Positions 1 to 6,512 of a DNA stretch of 10,073 nucleotides are shown here, piece after piece. Position 1 is the first letter of the stretch; every line of letters starts with the position of its first letter. The notes beneath the pieces were generated by a model, which searched no databases, had not been told where the DNA came from, and saw only the letters and a program-made list of their open reading frames with translations. The DNA is from Caldifarciminota bacterium. Its GTDB lineage: Bacteria > Hydrothermota > Hydrothermia > S141-80. The translations under genes and the position numbers were made by a program. The stretch lies in NCBI GenBank assembly GCA_027053375.1, contig JALUJC010000107.1, positions 2,494-12,566 on the forward strand, written 5' to 3'.

Positions 1-1323
1 GTCATACACCACCCGGAAGGAGGGATCTTCCTCGGCGAGTTTGGCCAGGGAGTCAAAGAGACGATCCTGGTCCTTCTGGCTTTTCGGAAAAACGGCAGCG
101 GACACCACAGGTTCGGGTGCATCAATGGATTCCAGGAGAACAGGGAGATCGCTGTCTGCAAGGGTATCTCCAGTGCGCACCTGTTTATACCCCACAAGCA
201 CACCGATGTCTCCGGCGGCGATGCGCTCAATTTCTTCCCGTTTGTCGGCGTGCATCCGGAGAAGACGTCCGACCCGCTCCACCTTGCCCTGGTTGACATT
301 AAGAATAGGTGTTCCCGGGGTGATGACTCCTGAATAGACACGCACGAACGTCAGCTTCCCCACATAGGGATCGGTCACGATCTTGAACGCGAGGGCCGCA
401 AGCGGGGCGTCCTCTGAGGTGGGCAGTTCCACGGTCTCCCCGGTGATCTGATGCACCCCCTGAATGGGTGGGATGTCCAGCGGAGAGGGGAGATATTCCA
501 CCACCGCGTCCAGAAGCGGCTGGATGCCCTTGTTTTTGAAGGCGGAACCCACAAGGACGGGGAATCCATCCAGGTTGAGGGTTACCCGACGGATCGCCGC
601 ACGAAGGATTTCCGGGGTGATTTCTTCCCCTTCAATATAGTGTTCCAGCAGTTCTTCGTCAAGTTCGGCAACGGTTTCCACAAGCTCTTCGCGTGCCGCT
701 TCTGCGGTTTCCTGCATCTCCTGGGGGATGGGGCGAATCTCAAAGGAGGCGCCCAGGTGATCTTTCTCCCAGACGATGGCGTTCATCTCCACAAGATCCA
801 CGACGCCGATGAAAGCCTCCTCTTCACCGATGGGAAGCTGAAGAATCAGAGGGGTGACCCGAAGACGATCCCGGATAGAAGCCACGGATCGCTCGAAACT
901 GGCCCCCATTTTGTCCATTTTGTTGATAAAGATGATTCTTGGTACCCGGTACTTGTCTGCCTGCCGCCATACGGTTTCGGACTGAGGTTCCACGCCGGAG
1001 GATCCCTCCAGAATGGCGATGGCACCATCCAGCACGCGGAGGCTCCGCTCCACCTCCACGGTGAAGTCCACGTGTCCGGGGGTGTCCACAATGTTAAGCA
1101 TGTGTTCACGCCAGAAACAGGCAGTGGTGGCGGCGGTGATGGTGATGCCCCGCTCGCGTTCTTCGGGCATCCAGTCCATGGTGGCCTCACCCTCATGAAC
1201 CTCGCCCAGCTTGTGCGTACGACCGGTGTAAAACAGAATGCGCTCGGTCGTCGTGGTCTTGCCCGCATCAATGTGGGCAATGATCCCGATGTTGCGCACC
1301 CTCTCCAGAGGCCAACGACTCAC
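1..1323 (-). CDS. fusA: Translation elongation factor G, N-terminal 441 residues (C-terminus beyond window)
   Basis: EF-G is the cytoplasmic GTPase that drives ribosome translocation and, with ribosome recycling factor, subunit splitting. The frame is open from a GTG start at 1323 to the window edge. Visible GTPase motifs are the P-loop AHIDAGKT (residues 16-23), the switch I element RGITIT (58-63), DTPGH (80-84) and NKMD (134-137), followed by a GSAF element of the G5 type and the start of the domain II beta barrel. About 250 C-terminal residues (domains III-V) should lie left of the window, judging from a family length near 690-700. GTG was chosen because GGGAGG lies 7 nt upstream and the N-terminus ([13 protein letters not shown]) matches the family start. 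The gene has its own promoter and leader and is divergent from a dehydrogenase operon, rather than following rpsL/rpsG as in a classical str operon. It could be the sole EF-G or a second paralogue. Confidence 0.96.
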   Translation of the reverse strand, partial: MSRWPLERVRNIGIIAHIDAGKTTTTERILFYTGRTHKLGEVHEGEATMDWMPEERERGITITAATTACFWREHMLNIVDTPGHVDFTVEVERSLRVLDGAIAILEGSSGVEPQSETVWRQADKYRVPRIIFINKMDKMGASFERSVASIRDRLRVTPLILQLPIGEEEAFIGVVDLVEMNAIVWEKDHLGASFEIRPIPQEMQETAEAAREELVETVAELDEELLEHYIEGEEITPEILRAAIRRVTLNLDGFPVLVGSAFKNKGIQPLLDAVVEYLPSPLDIPPIQGVHQITGETVELPTSEDAPLAALAFKIVTDPYVGKLTFVRVYSGVITPGTPILNVNQGKVERVGRLLRMHADKREEIERIAAGDIGVLVGYKQVRTGDTLADSDLPVLLESIDAPEPVVSAAVFPKSQKDQDRLFDSLAKLAEEDPSFRVVYD

Positions 1324-1330
1324 AGTGCTA

Positions 1331-1336
1331 CCTCCC
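1331..1336 (-). promoter_or_regulatory. Ribosome binding site of fusA (GGGAGG)
   Basis: GGGAGG on the minus strand lies 7 nt before the GTG at 1323 and decides this non-ATG start. The 3' arm of a leader hairpin ends directly next to it, so its accessibility could depend on leader folding. Confidence 0.85.
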
Positions 1337-1361
1337 TTATGTAGCGTTTTTTTCTACATAA
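1337..1361 (-). promoter_or_regulatory. Leader hairpin abutting the fusA ribosome binding site
   Basis: On the minus strand TTATGTAG pairs with CTACATAA (8 bp) around a 9-nt loop of AAAAAAACG. The 3' arm ends directly before the GGGAGG of fusA. The seven A in the loop are complementary to the seven U that follow the upstream terminator-like hairpin, so two mutually exclusive folds are possible. The pairing is read directly from the sequence; a regulatory role is inference. Confidence 0.5.
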
Positions 1362-1388
1362 AAAAATCCCCACAAACCAGCCGTGGGG
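1360..1388 (-). terminator. Terminator-like hairpin with U7 tract in the fusA leader (possible attenuator)
   Basis: On the minus strand CCCCAC (1388-1383) and GTGGGG (1373-1368) form a perfect 6-bp stem with a 9-nt loop. One A and then seven T follow, which is the form of an intrinsic terminator. It works on one strand only, since the plus strand has no T-run after the stem. It begins only about 10 nt after the predicted fusA start site and lies before the start codon, so it would stop fusA transcripts early rather than end another gene. It may be an attenuator, a 5' stabilising stem, or a block to antisense reading from the dehydrogenase side. Confidence 0.6.
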
Positions 1389-1403
1389 TTCGTGTGTGCA
1401 GTA

Positions 1404-1432
1404 AGTATACACCCCGGCGACCTGACCGTCAA
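1404..1432 (-). promoter_or_regulatory. Sigma-70-type promoter for fusA
   Basis: On the minus strand TTGACG (1432-1427) and TATACT (1409-1404) are separated by exactly 17 bp. Each box differs from consensus at one position. Transcription should begin near 1397, giving a leader of about 70 nt that holds both hairpins before the GTG start at 1323. Confidence 0.8.
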
Positions 1433-1463
1433 CGTTTTGGGGCATCCCGGGAAGTAGTGTGTG

Positions 1464-1513
1464 TAAGTCTGAATTAAGAAAATAGCGCTGGGATCCGTAT
1501 TTTCTATAAGTCT
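1464..1513. repeat. Operator-like inverted repeat inside a direct repeat, between the divergent promoters
   Basis: AGAAAATA (1477-1484) and TATTTTCT (1498-1505) form a perfect 8-bp inverted repeat with a 13-nt spacer. It is flanked by two copies of TAAGTCT, at 1464-1470 and 1507-1513, set 43 bp apart (about four helical turns). The element sits upstream of both -35 boxes and would be outside both transcripts, so it is more likely a protein-binding site or AT-rich UP element than an RNA structure. No regulator gene is visible in the window. Confidence 0.45.
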
Positions 1514-1518
1514 CAAAA

Positions 1519-1547
1519 TTGATCAACTTGCCCATCCCCTGTATAAT
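1519..1547 (+). promoter_or_regulatory. Sigma-70-type promoter for the 2-oxo acid dehydrogenase operon
   Basis: TTGATC (1519-1524) and a perfect TATAAT (1542-1547) are separated by 17 bp. The start site should be near 1554, leaving a short leader of about 26 nt before the ATG at 1580. The -35 box is half of the palindrome TTGATCAA (1519-1526), and a small dyad CGGT-GA-ACCG (1550-1559) covers the likely start site. Either could be an operator, but both are short enough to be chance. AT-rich DNA just upstream (1498-1518) could act as an UP element. Confidence 0.82.
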
Positions 1548-1579
1548 TCCGGTGAACCGTTGTTTTTTAGGAGGTGATT

Positions 1580-2728
1580 ATGGAAGCTCACAAAAGGAAG
1601 GGTGTGCCGATCCCGATCCAGCCTTTTACAGAAGAACCCCTGAGGTTGCTGGATGAACAGGGCAATCCGGTGGTGGACTTCGATCCGGAAGAACATCTTG
1701 GATTGTCTCCCTCCCGTCTGGTCAAACTCTATGAAGATATGGTGCTCACGCGGGAAGTGGATCGCATGTGCTGGCTGCTCCAGCGTTCGGGAAAAGCGGC
1801 CTTTCATATCTCCATCACAGGACATGAAGGGGCGATTGTCGGAAGTTTCTATGCCCTGCGCCCGGAGGACTGGATCAACGGGTATTACCGGACCCCTCCC
1901 GCCATGCATGTTCGGGGTATTCGTCTGGCGGAAATCTTTGCGCAACTGATGGGCACGGCGCTGGATCCCCTCAAGGGTCGCCAGATGCCCGGGCATCTGG
2001 GAGCGAAGAAGGCCCAGTCTTTTACCTATGGCAGTGGTGTGGGTCTGGCACATGTGGTGGGGATGGGGATGGCCCGTGCTCTCCAGTACAGAAAAACCGG
2101 TGGGGTGGTGGTGACCTATGGTGGAGAGGGATCCACCAGTGAACCCCACTTCCACTCCGCATTGAATTTCGCGGGCGTGTACCGGTTGCCCCTCGTGGTG
2201 ATGATCGTGAACAACCAGTATGCCATCAGTGTACCCCGCACCCAGCAAACGGCTGCGAAAACCATCGCGGAAAAGGGGAAAGCCTACGGCCTCCCCGGAT
2301 TTTACCTGGACGGGAATGATCCGCTGATCGTGTACCATGTGATGCGTCAGGCGGCGGATCGGGCGCGTGCGGGCGGTGGCCCTGCCCTGATCGAAGCGCT
2401 CACCTATCGTCTGGATCCTCACAGTTCCGCGGACGATGATCGAAAGTACCGTTCCGAGGAAGAGGTCAAACACTGGTGGGAACGGGATACGCTGAAGCGG
2501 ATGCGTCATTTCCTGACCCTGAAGGGGCTGTGGGATGAGGAGAAAGAGGAAGCCCTGAAGGAACGCGTGAGGCTGGACGTGGAACGTGCCGTGGAGGAAG
2601 CGGAGGCTGCCGGTCTTCCCCGTGTGGAGGAACTCTTTGAGGAAGTCTATGGCGAACGTCCCTGGCACCTGACCCGGCAGTGGGAGGAGCTCCAGGCGGA
2701 GATGCAAGAGCAGGAAGGAGGACACTGA
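1580..2728 (+). CDS. pdhA/bkdA: 2-oxo acid dehydrogenase complex E1 component, alpha subunit (branched-chain or pyruvate type)
   Basis: E1 alpha (382 residues) pairs with E1 beta to bind thiamine diphosphate, decarboxylate a 2-oxo acid and pass the acyl group to the E2 lipoyl arm. The cofactor motif is GEG (182-184) with the downstream pair NN (211-212) followed by QYAIS. The active-site loop is HSSADDD (281-287), as in two-subunit E1 enzymes of the branched-chain clade. GRQMP and the C-terminal KPWHL-like element (RPWHL) also match Thermus-type E1 alpha as I recall it. ATG at 1580 was chosen because AGGAGG at 1569-1574 lies 5 nt upstream; the in-frame GTG at 1574 overlaps that site and is unlikely to be used. 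The gene is first in the operon, with E1 beta starting 1 nt after its stop. Two oddities stand out: Glu replaces the usual Asp in GDG, and SEPHFH replaces the common SEGDFH. Substrate is undecided. Confidence 0.93.
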   Translation: MEAHKRKGVPIPIQPFTEEPLRLLDEQGNPVVDFDPEEHLGLSPSRLVKLYEDMVLTREVDRMCWLLQRSGKAAFHISITGHEGAIVGSFYALRPEDWINGYYRTPPAMHVRGIRLAEIFAQLMGTALDPLKGRQMPGHLGAKKAQSFTYGSGVGLAHVVGMGMARALQYRKTGGVVVTYGGEGSTSEPHFHSALNFAGVYRLPLVVMIVNNQYAISVPRTQQTAAKTIAEKGKAYGLPGFYLDGNDPLIVYHVMRQAADRARAGGGPALIEALTYRLDPHSSADDDRKYRSEEEVKHWWERDTLKRMRHFLTLKGLWDEEKEEALKERVRLDVERAVEEAEAAGLPRVEELFEEVYGERPWHLTRQWEELQAEMQEQEGGH

Positions 2729-2729
2729 C

Positions 2730-3710
2730 ATGCCGGTCATGAACTTTGCACAGGCGTTGCGCGATGCGCTCCGGTATGAGCTGGCGCACGACGATGCCGT
2801 GGTGGTTTTTGGTGAGGACGTGGGCAAGCGCGGGGGGGTGTTCAACATTACCGAAGGGTTGCAGGAGCAATTTGGAGAGGAGCGGGTGTTTGATACCCCG
2901 CTGGATGAGAATGGCATTCTCGGTATGGCGGTGGGGATGGCGGTGATGGGGCTTCGTCCGGTGGCAGAGATCCAGTTTGTGGATTACCTCTGGCCCGGCT
3001 ATGATCCCCTCTATTCCGAGGCGGCAAAGATCCGTTTTCGTTCCGGGAACCAGTTTCATGTCCCCATGGTGGTGCGATCCCCCTACGGTGGGCTGGTGGG
3101 GGGTGGTCTCTATCATTCTCAGAGCCCCGAAGCACTGTTTGCTCATGTGGCGGGTCTGAAGGTGGTGATTCCCTCCACACCCTCGGATGCCAAGGGTCTG
3201 TTGATTGCTTCCATCCGTGATGATGATCCTGTGGTTTTTCTGGAGCACAAGCGGATGTACTATGCGCTGAAAGAAGAGGTGCCCGAAGGTGAGCATGTGG
3301 TGCCGCTCGGGAAGGCACGTACCGTGCGAGAAGGAGAAGACGTGACGGTGGTCACCTACGGGATGATGGTCCACGAGACCCTGAAGGCGGCCGAGAAGCT
3401 GGAAAAAGAAGGTATCTCCCTGCATATTCTGGATCTCAGAACGCTGATCCCCTTTGATGGGGATGCCATTCTGCATTCTCTGGAGCGAACGGGAAGGCTG
3501 GTCATCGTGGCCGAAGCACCGCGGACGGTATCCTTCGCATCAGAAATTGCCGCATTCGTGGCAGAAGCCGCCGTGGATCTTCTGGATGGCCCGGTCGTTC
3601 GTGTGACCGGCTGGGATATGCCTTTTCCCTTCAAGCTGGAAAAACACTACATGCCCAACGTGACCCGTATTGCCCGCGGTGTGAAGCGGGCGCTTTCACT
3701 GCTGCCGTAA
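2730..3710 (+). CDS. pdhB/bkdB: 2-oxo acid dehydrogenase complex E1 component, beta subunit
   Basis: This 326-residue protein has the usual length for a separate E1 beta and completes the alpha2-beta2 thiamine-diphosphate enzyme. Visible family signatures are GEDVGKRGG near residues 28-36, the cofactor-activating glutamate region (FDTPLDENGILGMAVGMA), a transketolase-type pyrimidine-binding domain ending in SPYGG and GLYHSQSPEA, then PSTPSDAKGLL, and the C-terminal transketolase domain with VVTYG and ILDLRTLIPFD. The ATG at 2730 follows the E1 alpha stop by one base, and GGAGG at 2717-2721, inside the end of the upstream gene, lies 8 nt before it. Coupled translation of the two subunits in equal amounts is likely. 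YHSQSPEA is common to branched-chain, acetoin and pyruvate E1 beta proteins and does not settle the substrate. Confidence 0.95.
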   Translation: MPVMNFAQALRDALRYELAHDDAVVVFGEDVGKRGGVFNITEGLQEQFGEERVFDTPLDENGILGMAVGMAVMGLRPVAEIQFVDYLWPGYDPLYSEAAKIRFRSGNQFHVPMVVRSPYGGLVGGGLYHSQSPEALFAHVAGLKVVIPSTPSDAKGLLIASIRDDDPVVFLEHKRMYYALKEEVPEGEHVVPLGKARTVREGEDVTVVTYGMMVHETLKAAEKLEKEGISLHILDLRTLIPFDGDAILHSLERTGRLVIVAEAPRTVSFASEIAAFVAEAAVDLLDGPVVRVTGWDMPFPFKLEKHYMPNVTRIARGVKRALSLLP

Positions 3711-3721
3711 AGGAGGGGAGC

Positions 3722-4999
3722 ATGGCCAAACTTTTACGCTTGCCTGAGGTGGCGGAAAGTGTGGTGGAGGGGGAGATTGTTCGGTGGATCAAGAAGGAAG
3801 GGGAAGCGGTTCAAAAGAATGAGCCCATCGTAGAGATTATGACGGAAAAGGTGACGGTGGAGGTTCCTTCCCCCTTTGAGGGAACCCTGGTCAAGATACT
3901 GGCGAAAGAGGGAGACGTGATCCCTGTCCATGACCCCATTGCAGTGCTGGCAGATCCCGGAGAGGATCCCGCGTCCATTGATCTTCAGGCCCTGCTTGGT
4001 GAAGCCTCCCCTGTGGCAGCATCGGAGGCTCCGGTGGAGAAAAGTGAAGCACCTGCGGTATCGGAAGAACCCCTTCCCCAGGAGTCAGGACGCGTCCTGG
4101 CCACGCCGGCTGCACGAAAAGCGGCCCGGGAACTGGGGGTGGACCTGACCAGGGTTCCTCCCTCCACACCGGTGGGACGGATCGTGAAGGCCGATGTCCT
4201 CCGGTATGCCGAGCAGCAAAAGACCGCTCCCGAAATCCAGGCAGCGCCTGCACCGACCGTCCCCGCTGTGGAAGCAATCCCTGGGGGCGCGATTCCAGAA
4301 CCCGAGCGTCGACCTTTCCGGGGACTTCGACGGGAGATTGCCCGGCGGCTTCGGGCGTCCAAGGATCGTGCAGTGCATACGCTCCATGTGGATGAGGCCG
4401 ATCTGACCGAGCTGGTGGCGTTGCGTCAGCGAATGAAACCTTTTGCGGAAGAGGCGGGGGTCAAGCTGACCTATCTTCCATTCCTGATCAAAGCGGTGAT
4501 CGCGACGCTTCGGCGACATCCGGAGTTTAACGCCACCGTGGATGACGAGGCGGGGGAAATGCTTCTGCACCGTACCTACAACATCGGGATCGCCGTGGCC
4601 ACCGATCAGGGGCTGGTGGTGCCCGTCATTCATCATGCAGAACGGTATTCCCTCCTGAATCTGGCCCGAAAGGTGGCGGATCTTGCCGAACGCGCGCGGG
4701 CAGGCCAGCTCACCCTGGAAGACGTGGAGGGTGGAACCTTTTCCATCACCAACATCGGATCCATCGGTGGGCTCTTTTCCTTCCCCGTGATCAACTATCC
4801 CCAGGTGGCTATCCTGGGCTTCCATTCCATCAAGCCCCGGCCGGTGGTGGTGGATGGAGCGGTTCAGATTCGGCAGATGACCTATTTCAGCCTGGCCTTT
4901 GATCACCGTGTGTTGGATGGAGCGCAGGCAGCGCTGTTCACCCGGGACCTGATTCGCTACCTTGAAACGCCGGATCGTCTTTTCCTGGAAAGCTTGTAA
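3722..4999 (+). CDS. pdhC/bkdC: Dihydrolipoyl acyltransferase (E2) of the 2-oxo acid dehydrogenase complex
   Basis: E2 (425 residues) forms the core of the complex and transfers the acyl group from its lipoyl arm to CoA. One N-terminal lipoyl domain (about residues 2-80) carries the modification site in TEKVTVE, with Lys43 as lipoyl lysine. An Ala/Pro/Glu-rich linker leads to a peripheral subunit-binding domain (about 125-165, from TPAARKAAREL to KADVLRYAEQ) that holds E1 and E3. A second Pro/Ala linker leads to the acyltransferase domain (about 190-425), with the family elements TFSITNIGSIGG, INYPQVAILG and the catalytic DHRVLDG (His395, Asp399). The ATG lies 11 nt after the E1 beta stop, behind a strong AAGGAGGGG site. 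A single lipoyl domain is usual for branched-chain and many Gram-positive-type pyruvate E2 proteins. Acetyl or branched-chain acyl specificity cannot be read from these motifs. Confidence 0.95.
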   Translation: MAKLLRLPEVAESVVEGEIVRWIKKEGEAVQKNEPIVEIMTEKVTVEVPSPFEGTLVKILAKEGDVIPVHDPIAVLADPGEDPASIDLQALLGEASPVAASEAPVEKSEAPAVSEEPLPQESGRVLATPAARKAARELGVDLTRVPPSTPVGRIVKADVLRYAEQQKTAPEIQAAPAPTVPAVEAIPGGAIPEPERRPFRGLRREIARRLRASKDRAVHTLHVDEADLTELVALRQRMKPFAEEAGVKLTYLPFLIKAVIATLRRHPEFNATVDDEAGEMLLHRTYNIGIAVATDQGLVVPVIHHAERYSLLNLARKVADLAERARAGQLTLEDVEGGTFSITNIGSIGGLFSFPVINYPQVAILGFHSIKPRPVVVDGAVQIRQMTYFSLAFDHRVLDGAQAALFTRDLIRYLETPDRLFLESL

Positions 5000-5013
5000 G
5001 GAGGGGGAAGACC

Positions 5014-6432
5014 ATGCGCGAGAAATCCTATGACTATGATGTGATCGTGATCGGTGCGGGCCCCGGGGGGTATGTGGCGGCCATCCGGCTGGGCCAGCTG
5101 GGAAAACGGGTGCTTGTGGTGGAAAAACAGTACGTGGGGGGCGTGTGCCTCAACGTGGGATGCATTCCAACCAAGGCCCTTTTGCATGCTGCGCATCTCC
5201 ATGCCCAGATTCAACATGCACGTAAGGACATGGGATTTCAGACGTCCGTGCCCGAGGTGGATCTGGATCAGTTGAACCGGTGGAAAGAGGGGATCGTGCA
5301 GCGCCTGGTACGGGGAATCCAGAGTCTGTGGAAGGCGAACGGTGTGTCGTGGATTCGGGGAGAAGGGAGGCTGGTAGATGCCCATACCGTGCGGGTCTCG
5401 GTTCCCAACGGGGACGAGGACAAGGTGTTTCGGGCGGAACATATCCTTCTGGCCACGGGTTCTCGCCCGGTGGAACTTCCGGGATTTGAAGTGGATGGAG
5501 AGCGGATCTGGAACTCCAATCATGCCGTATCTTTTCCCCGCGTCCCCCGAAAGCTTCTGGTGCTGGGTGCCGGGGCGATCGGACTTGAGTTCGCCTACAT
5601 CTATCGCCAGTTTGGTGCAGAGGTGGACGTCCTGGAGTTGATGGACCAGATCCTCCCCGGGATGGATCGAGAATCCGCAGGAGAACTGGCGAAAGCCCTC
5701 CGCCGGCAGGGAATCCGTATTCACCTGGGGGTTAAGGCCACATCGGTAGAGAAAAAAGGTGAGGGGATCCGTCTGGTTTATCAGGAGGGGGAGAAAGAGA
5801 AAGCCCTGGACGGAGATGTGCTTCTGGTGGCGGTGGGACGTAGACCCGTCACGGAGGGGCTGGGTCTGGACGCTGTGGGACTTCAGGTGGACAAGCGGGG
5901 TTATCTTCCCGTGGACAGCCAGCGACGAACGAAGGTGTCGAACATTTTTGCCATTGGGGATCTGACCGGTCCACCGCTTCTTGCCCACAAAGCCAGCAGG
6001 GAAGGGGTGGTGGCCGCCGAGGTGATCGCCGGTCAGCCTTCGGCTTTTGATCCACGGGCCATTCCGGCGGTGGTATACACCGAACCTCAGCTGGCATCGG
6101 TGGGGATGACGGAAGAAGAAGCAAAAGCCCGGGGGATGGAGGTGGCGGTGGGCAAATTCCCCTGGCTGGCCAGTGGACGTGCCCTCACCTATGGCGAGAC
6201 GGTGGGATTCGCCAAAATCGTGGTGGATCGGGAGAGCGACGTGGTGGTGGGTGTCCACATCGTGGGACCGGAGGCATCCTCCCTGATCGGAGAAGGCGTG
6301 CTTGCGGTGGAGATGGGTGCCACAGCGGAGGATATCGGGCTTTCCATTCATCCCCACCCTACGCTGAGCGAAGCCCTGATGGAGGCTGCAGAGAACGTGC
6401 ACAAACGAGCTATCCATATCCTCAACCGCTGA
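5014..6432 (+). CDS. lpdA: Dihydrolipoamide dehydrogenase (E3)
   Basis: E3 (472 residues, normal length) is the FAD enzyme that reoxidises the dihydrolipoyl arm of E2 and reduces NAD+. The FAD Rossmann motif is GAGPGG (14-19). The redox disulfide is CLNVGC (Cys45, Cys50) followed by IPTK, and the NAD-binding motif is GAGAIG (185-190) with an acidic residue at the end of the following strand (VLE), which fits NAD rather than NADP. A second FAD contact, IFAIGD, precedes the dimerisation domain, and the catalytic His-Glu pair is in HPHPTLSE (His448, Glu453). It is the last gene of the operon, 14 nt after E2, with GGAGGGGG before the ATG. It may also serve other lipoyl complexes or the glycine cleavage system if no other E3 exists in the genome. 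No strong terminator follows. Confidence 0.96.
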   Translation: MREKSYDYDVIVIGAGPGGYVAAIRLGQLGKRVLVVEKQYVGGVCLNVGCIPTKALLHAAHLHAQIQHARKDMGFQTSVPEVDLDQLNRWKEGIVQRLVRGIQSLWKANGVSWIRGEGRLVDAHTVRVSVPNGDEDKVFRAEHILLATGSRPVELPGFEVDGERIWNSNHAVSFPRVPRKLLVLGAGAIGLEFAYIYRQFGAEVDVLELMDQILPGMDRESAGELAKALRRQGIRIHLGVKATSVEKKGEGIRLVYQEGEKEKALDGDVLLVAVGRRPVTEGLGLDAVGLQVDKRGYLPVDSQRRTKVSNIFAIGDLTGPPLLAHKASREGVVAAEVIAGQPSAFDPRAIPAVVYTEPQLASVGMTEEEAKARGMEVAVGKFPWLASGRALTYGETVGFAKIVVDRESDVVVGVHIVGPEASSLIGEGVLAVEMGATAEDIGLSIHPHPTLSEALMEAAENVHKRAIHILNR

Positions 6433-6512
6433 AAAGAAGGTTCAGGTTCGGACAGCGCGCATCCTCAGTGGAAAACCCCGGTAAATCGTGAGTGGGGAAA
6501 GATCTTCAGGAG
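6433..6512. other. Convergent intergenic gap between lpdA and mrdA
   Basis: Eighty bases separate the two converging stop codons. The gap holds a small CTGAA/TTCAG dyad at 6429-6445 overlapping the lpdA stop and a weak minus-strand hairpin, but no convincing terminator with a T-run for the plus-strand operon. No small gene or RNA is evident. Confidence 0.6.
6472..6497 (-). terminator. Weak candidate terminator after mrdA
   Basis: On the minus strand CCCC (6497-6494) can pair with GGGG (6479-6476), one neighbouring pair adds a little, and TTTT follows at once. It starts 15 nt after the mrdA stop. The stem is short and the loop long, so efficiency would be low; the position is its main support. 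Confidence 0.3.

Noticed and set aside
451..1344. A 297-codon plus-strand frame opposite fusA.
   Set aside because: It is the exact codon-phase complement of the EF-G frame, kept open by codon bias; the EF-G GTPase motifs on the other strand settle the coding strand.
1320..1535. A 71-codon minus-strand frame across the intergenic region, ending in a TGA that overlaps the fusA GTG.
   Set aside because: The overlap resembles translational coupling, but the fusA promoter and terminator-like hairpin both lie inside this frame, the only upstream G-rich site is poor, and the protein shows no recognisable pattern. The stop/start overlap is probably chance.
1550..1566. A dyad CGGT-GA-ACCG followed by a T-run just before E1 alpha, as a possible terminator.
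   Set aside because: A 4-bp stem with a 2-nt loop cannot form a stable hairpin; at most it could be a protein-binding dyad.
1574..1579. GTG two codons upstream of the chosen E1 alpha start.
   Set aside because: The GTG overlaps the AGGAGG ribosome binding site and cannot be served by it; the ATG at 1580 has correct spacing.
1523..2917. A 464-codon minus-strand frame antisense to E1 alpha.
   Set aside because: It mirrors the codon structure of a clearly conserved enzyme; its translation is rich in His, Pro and Arg with no family motif. It is typical of antisense frames in GC-rich genes.
4957..6417. A 486-codon minus-strand frame covering nearly all of lpdA.
   Set aside because: The sense strand has every catalytic motif of dihydrolipoamide dehydrogenase. 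The antisense product is His/Pro-rich, lacks any motif, and has no ribosome binding site that I can support.
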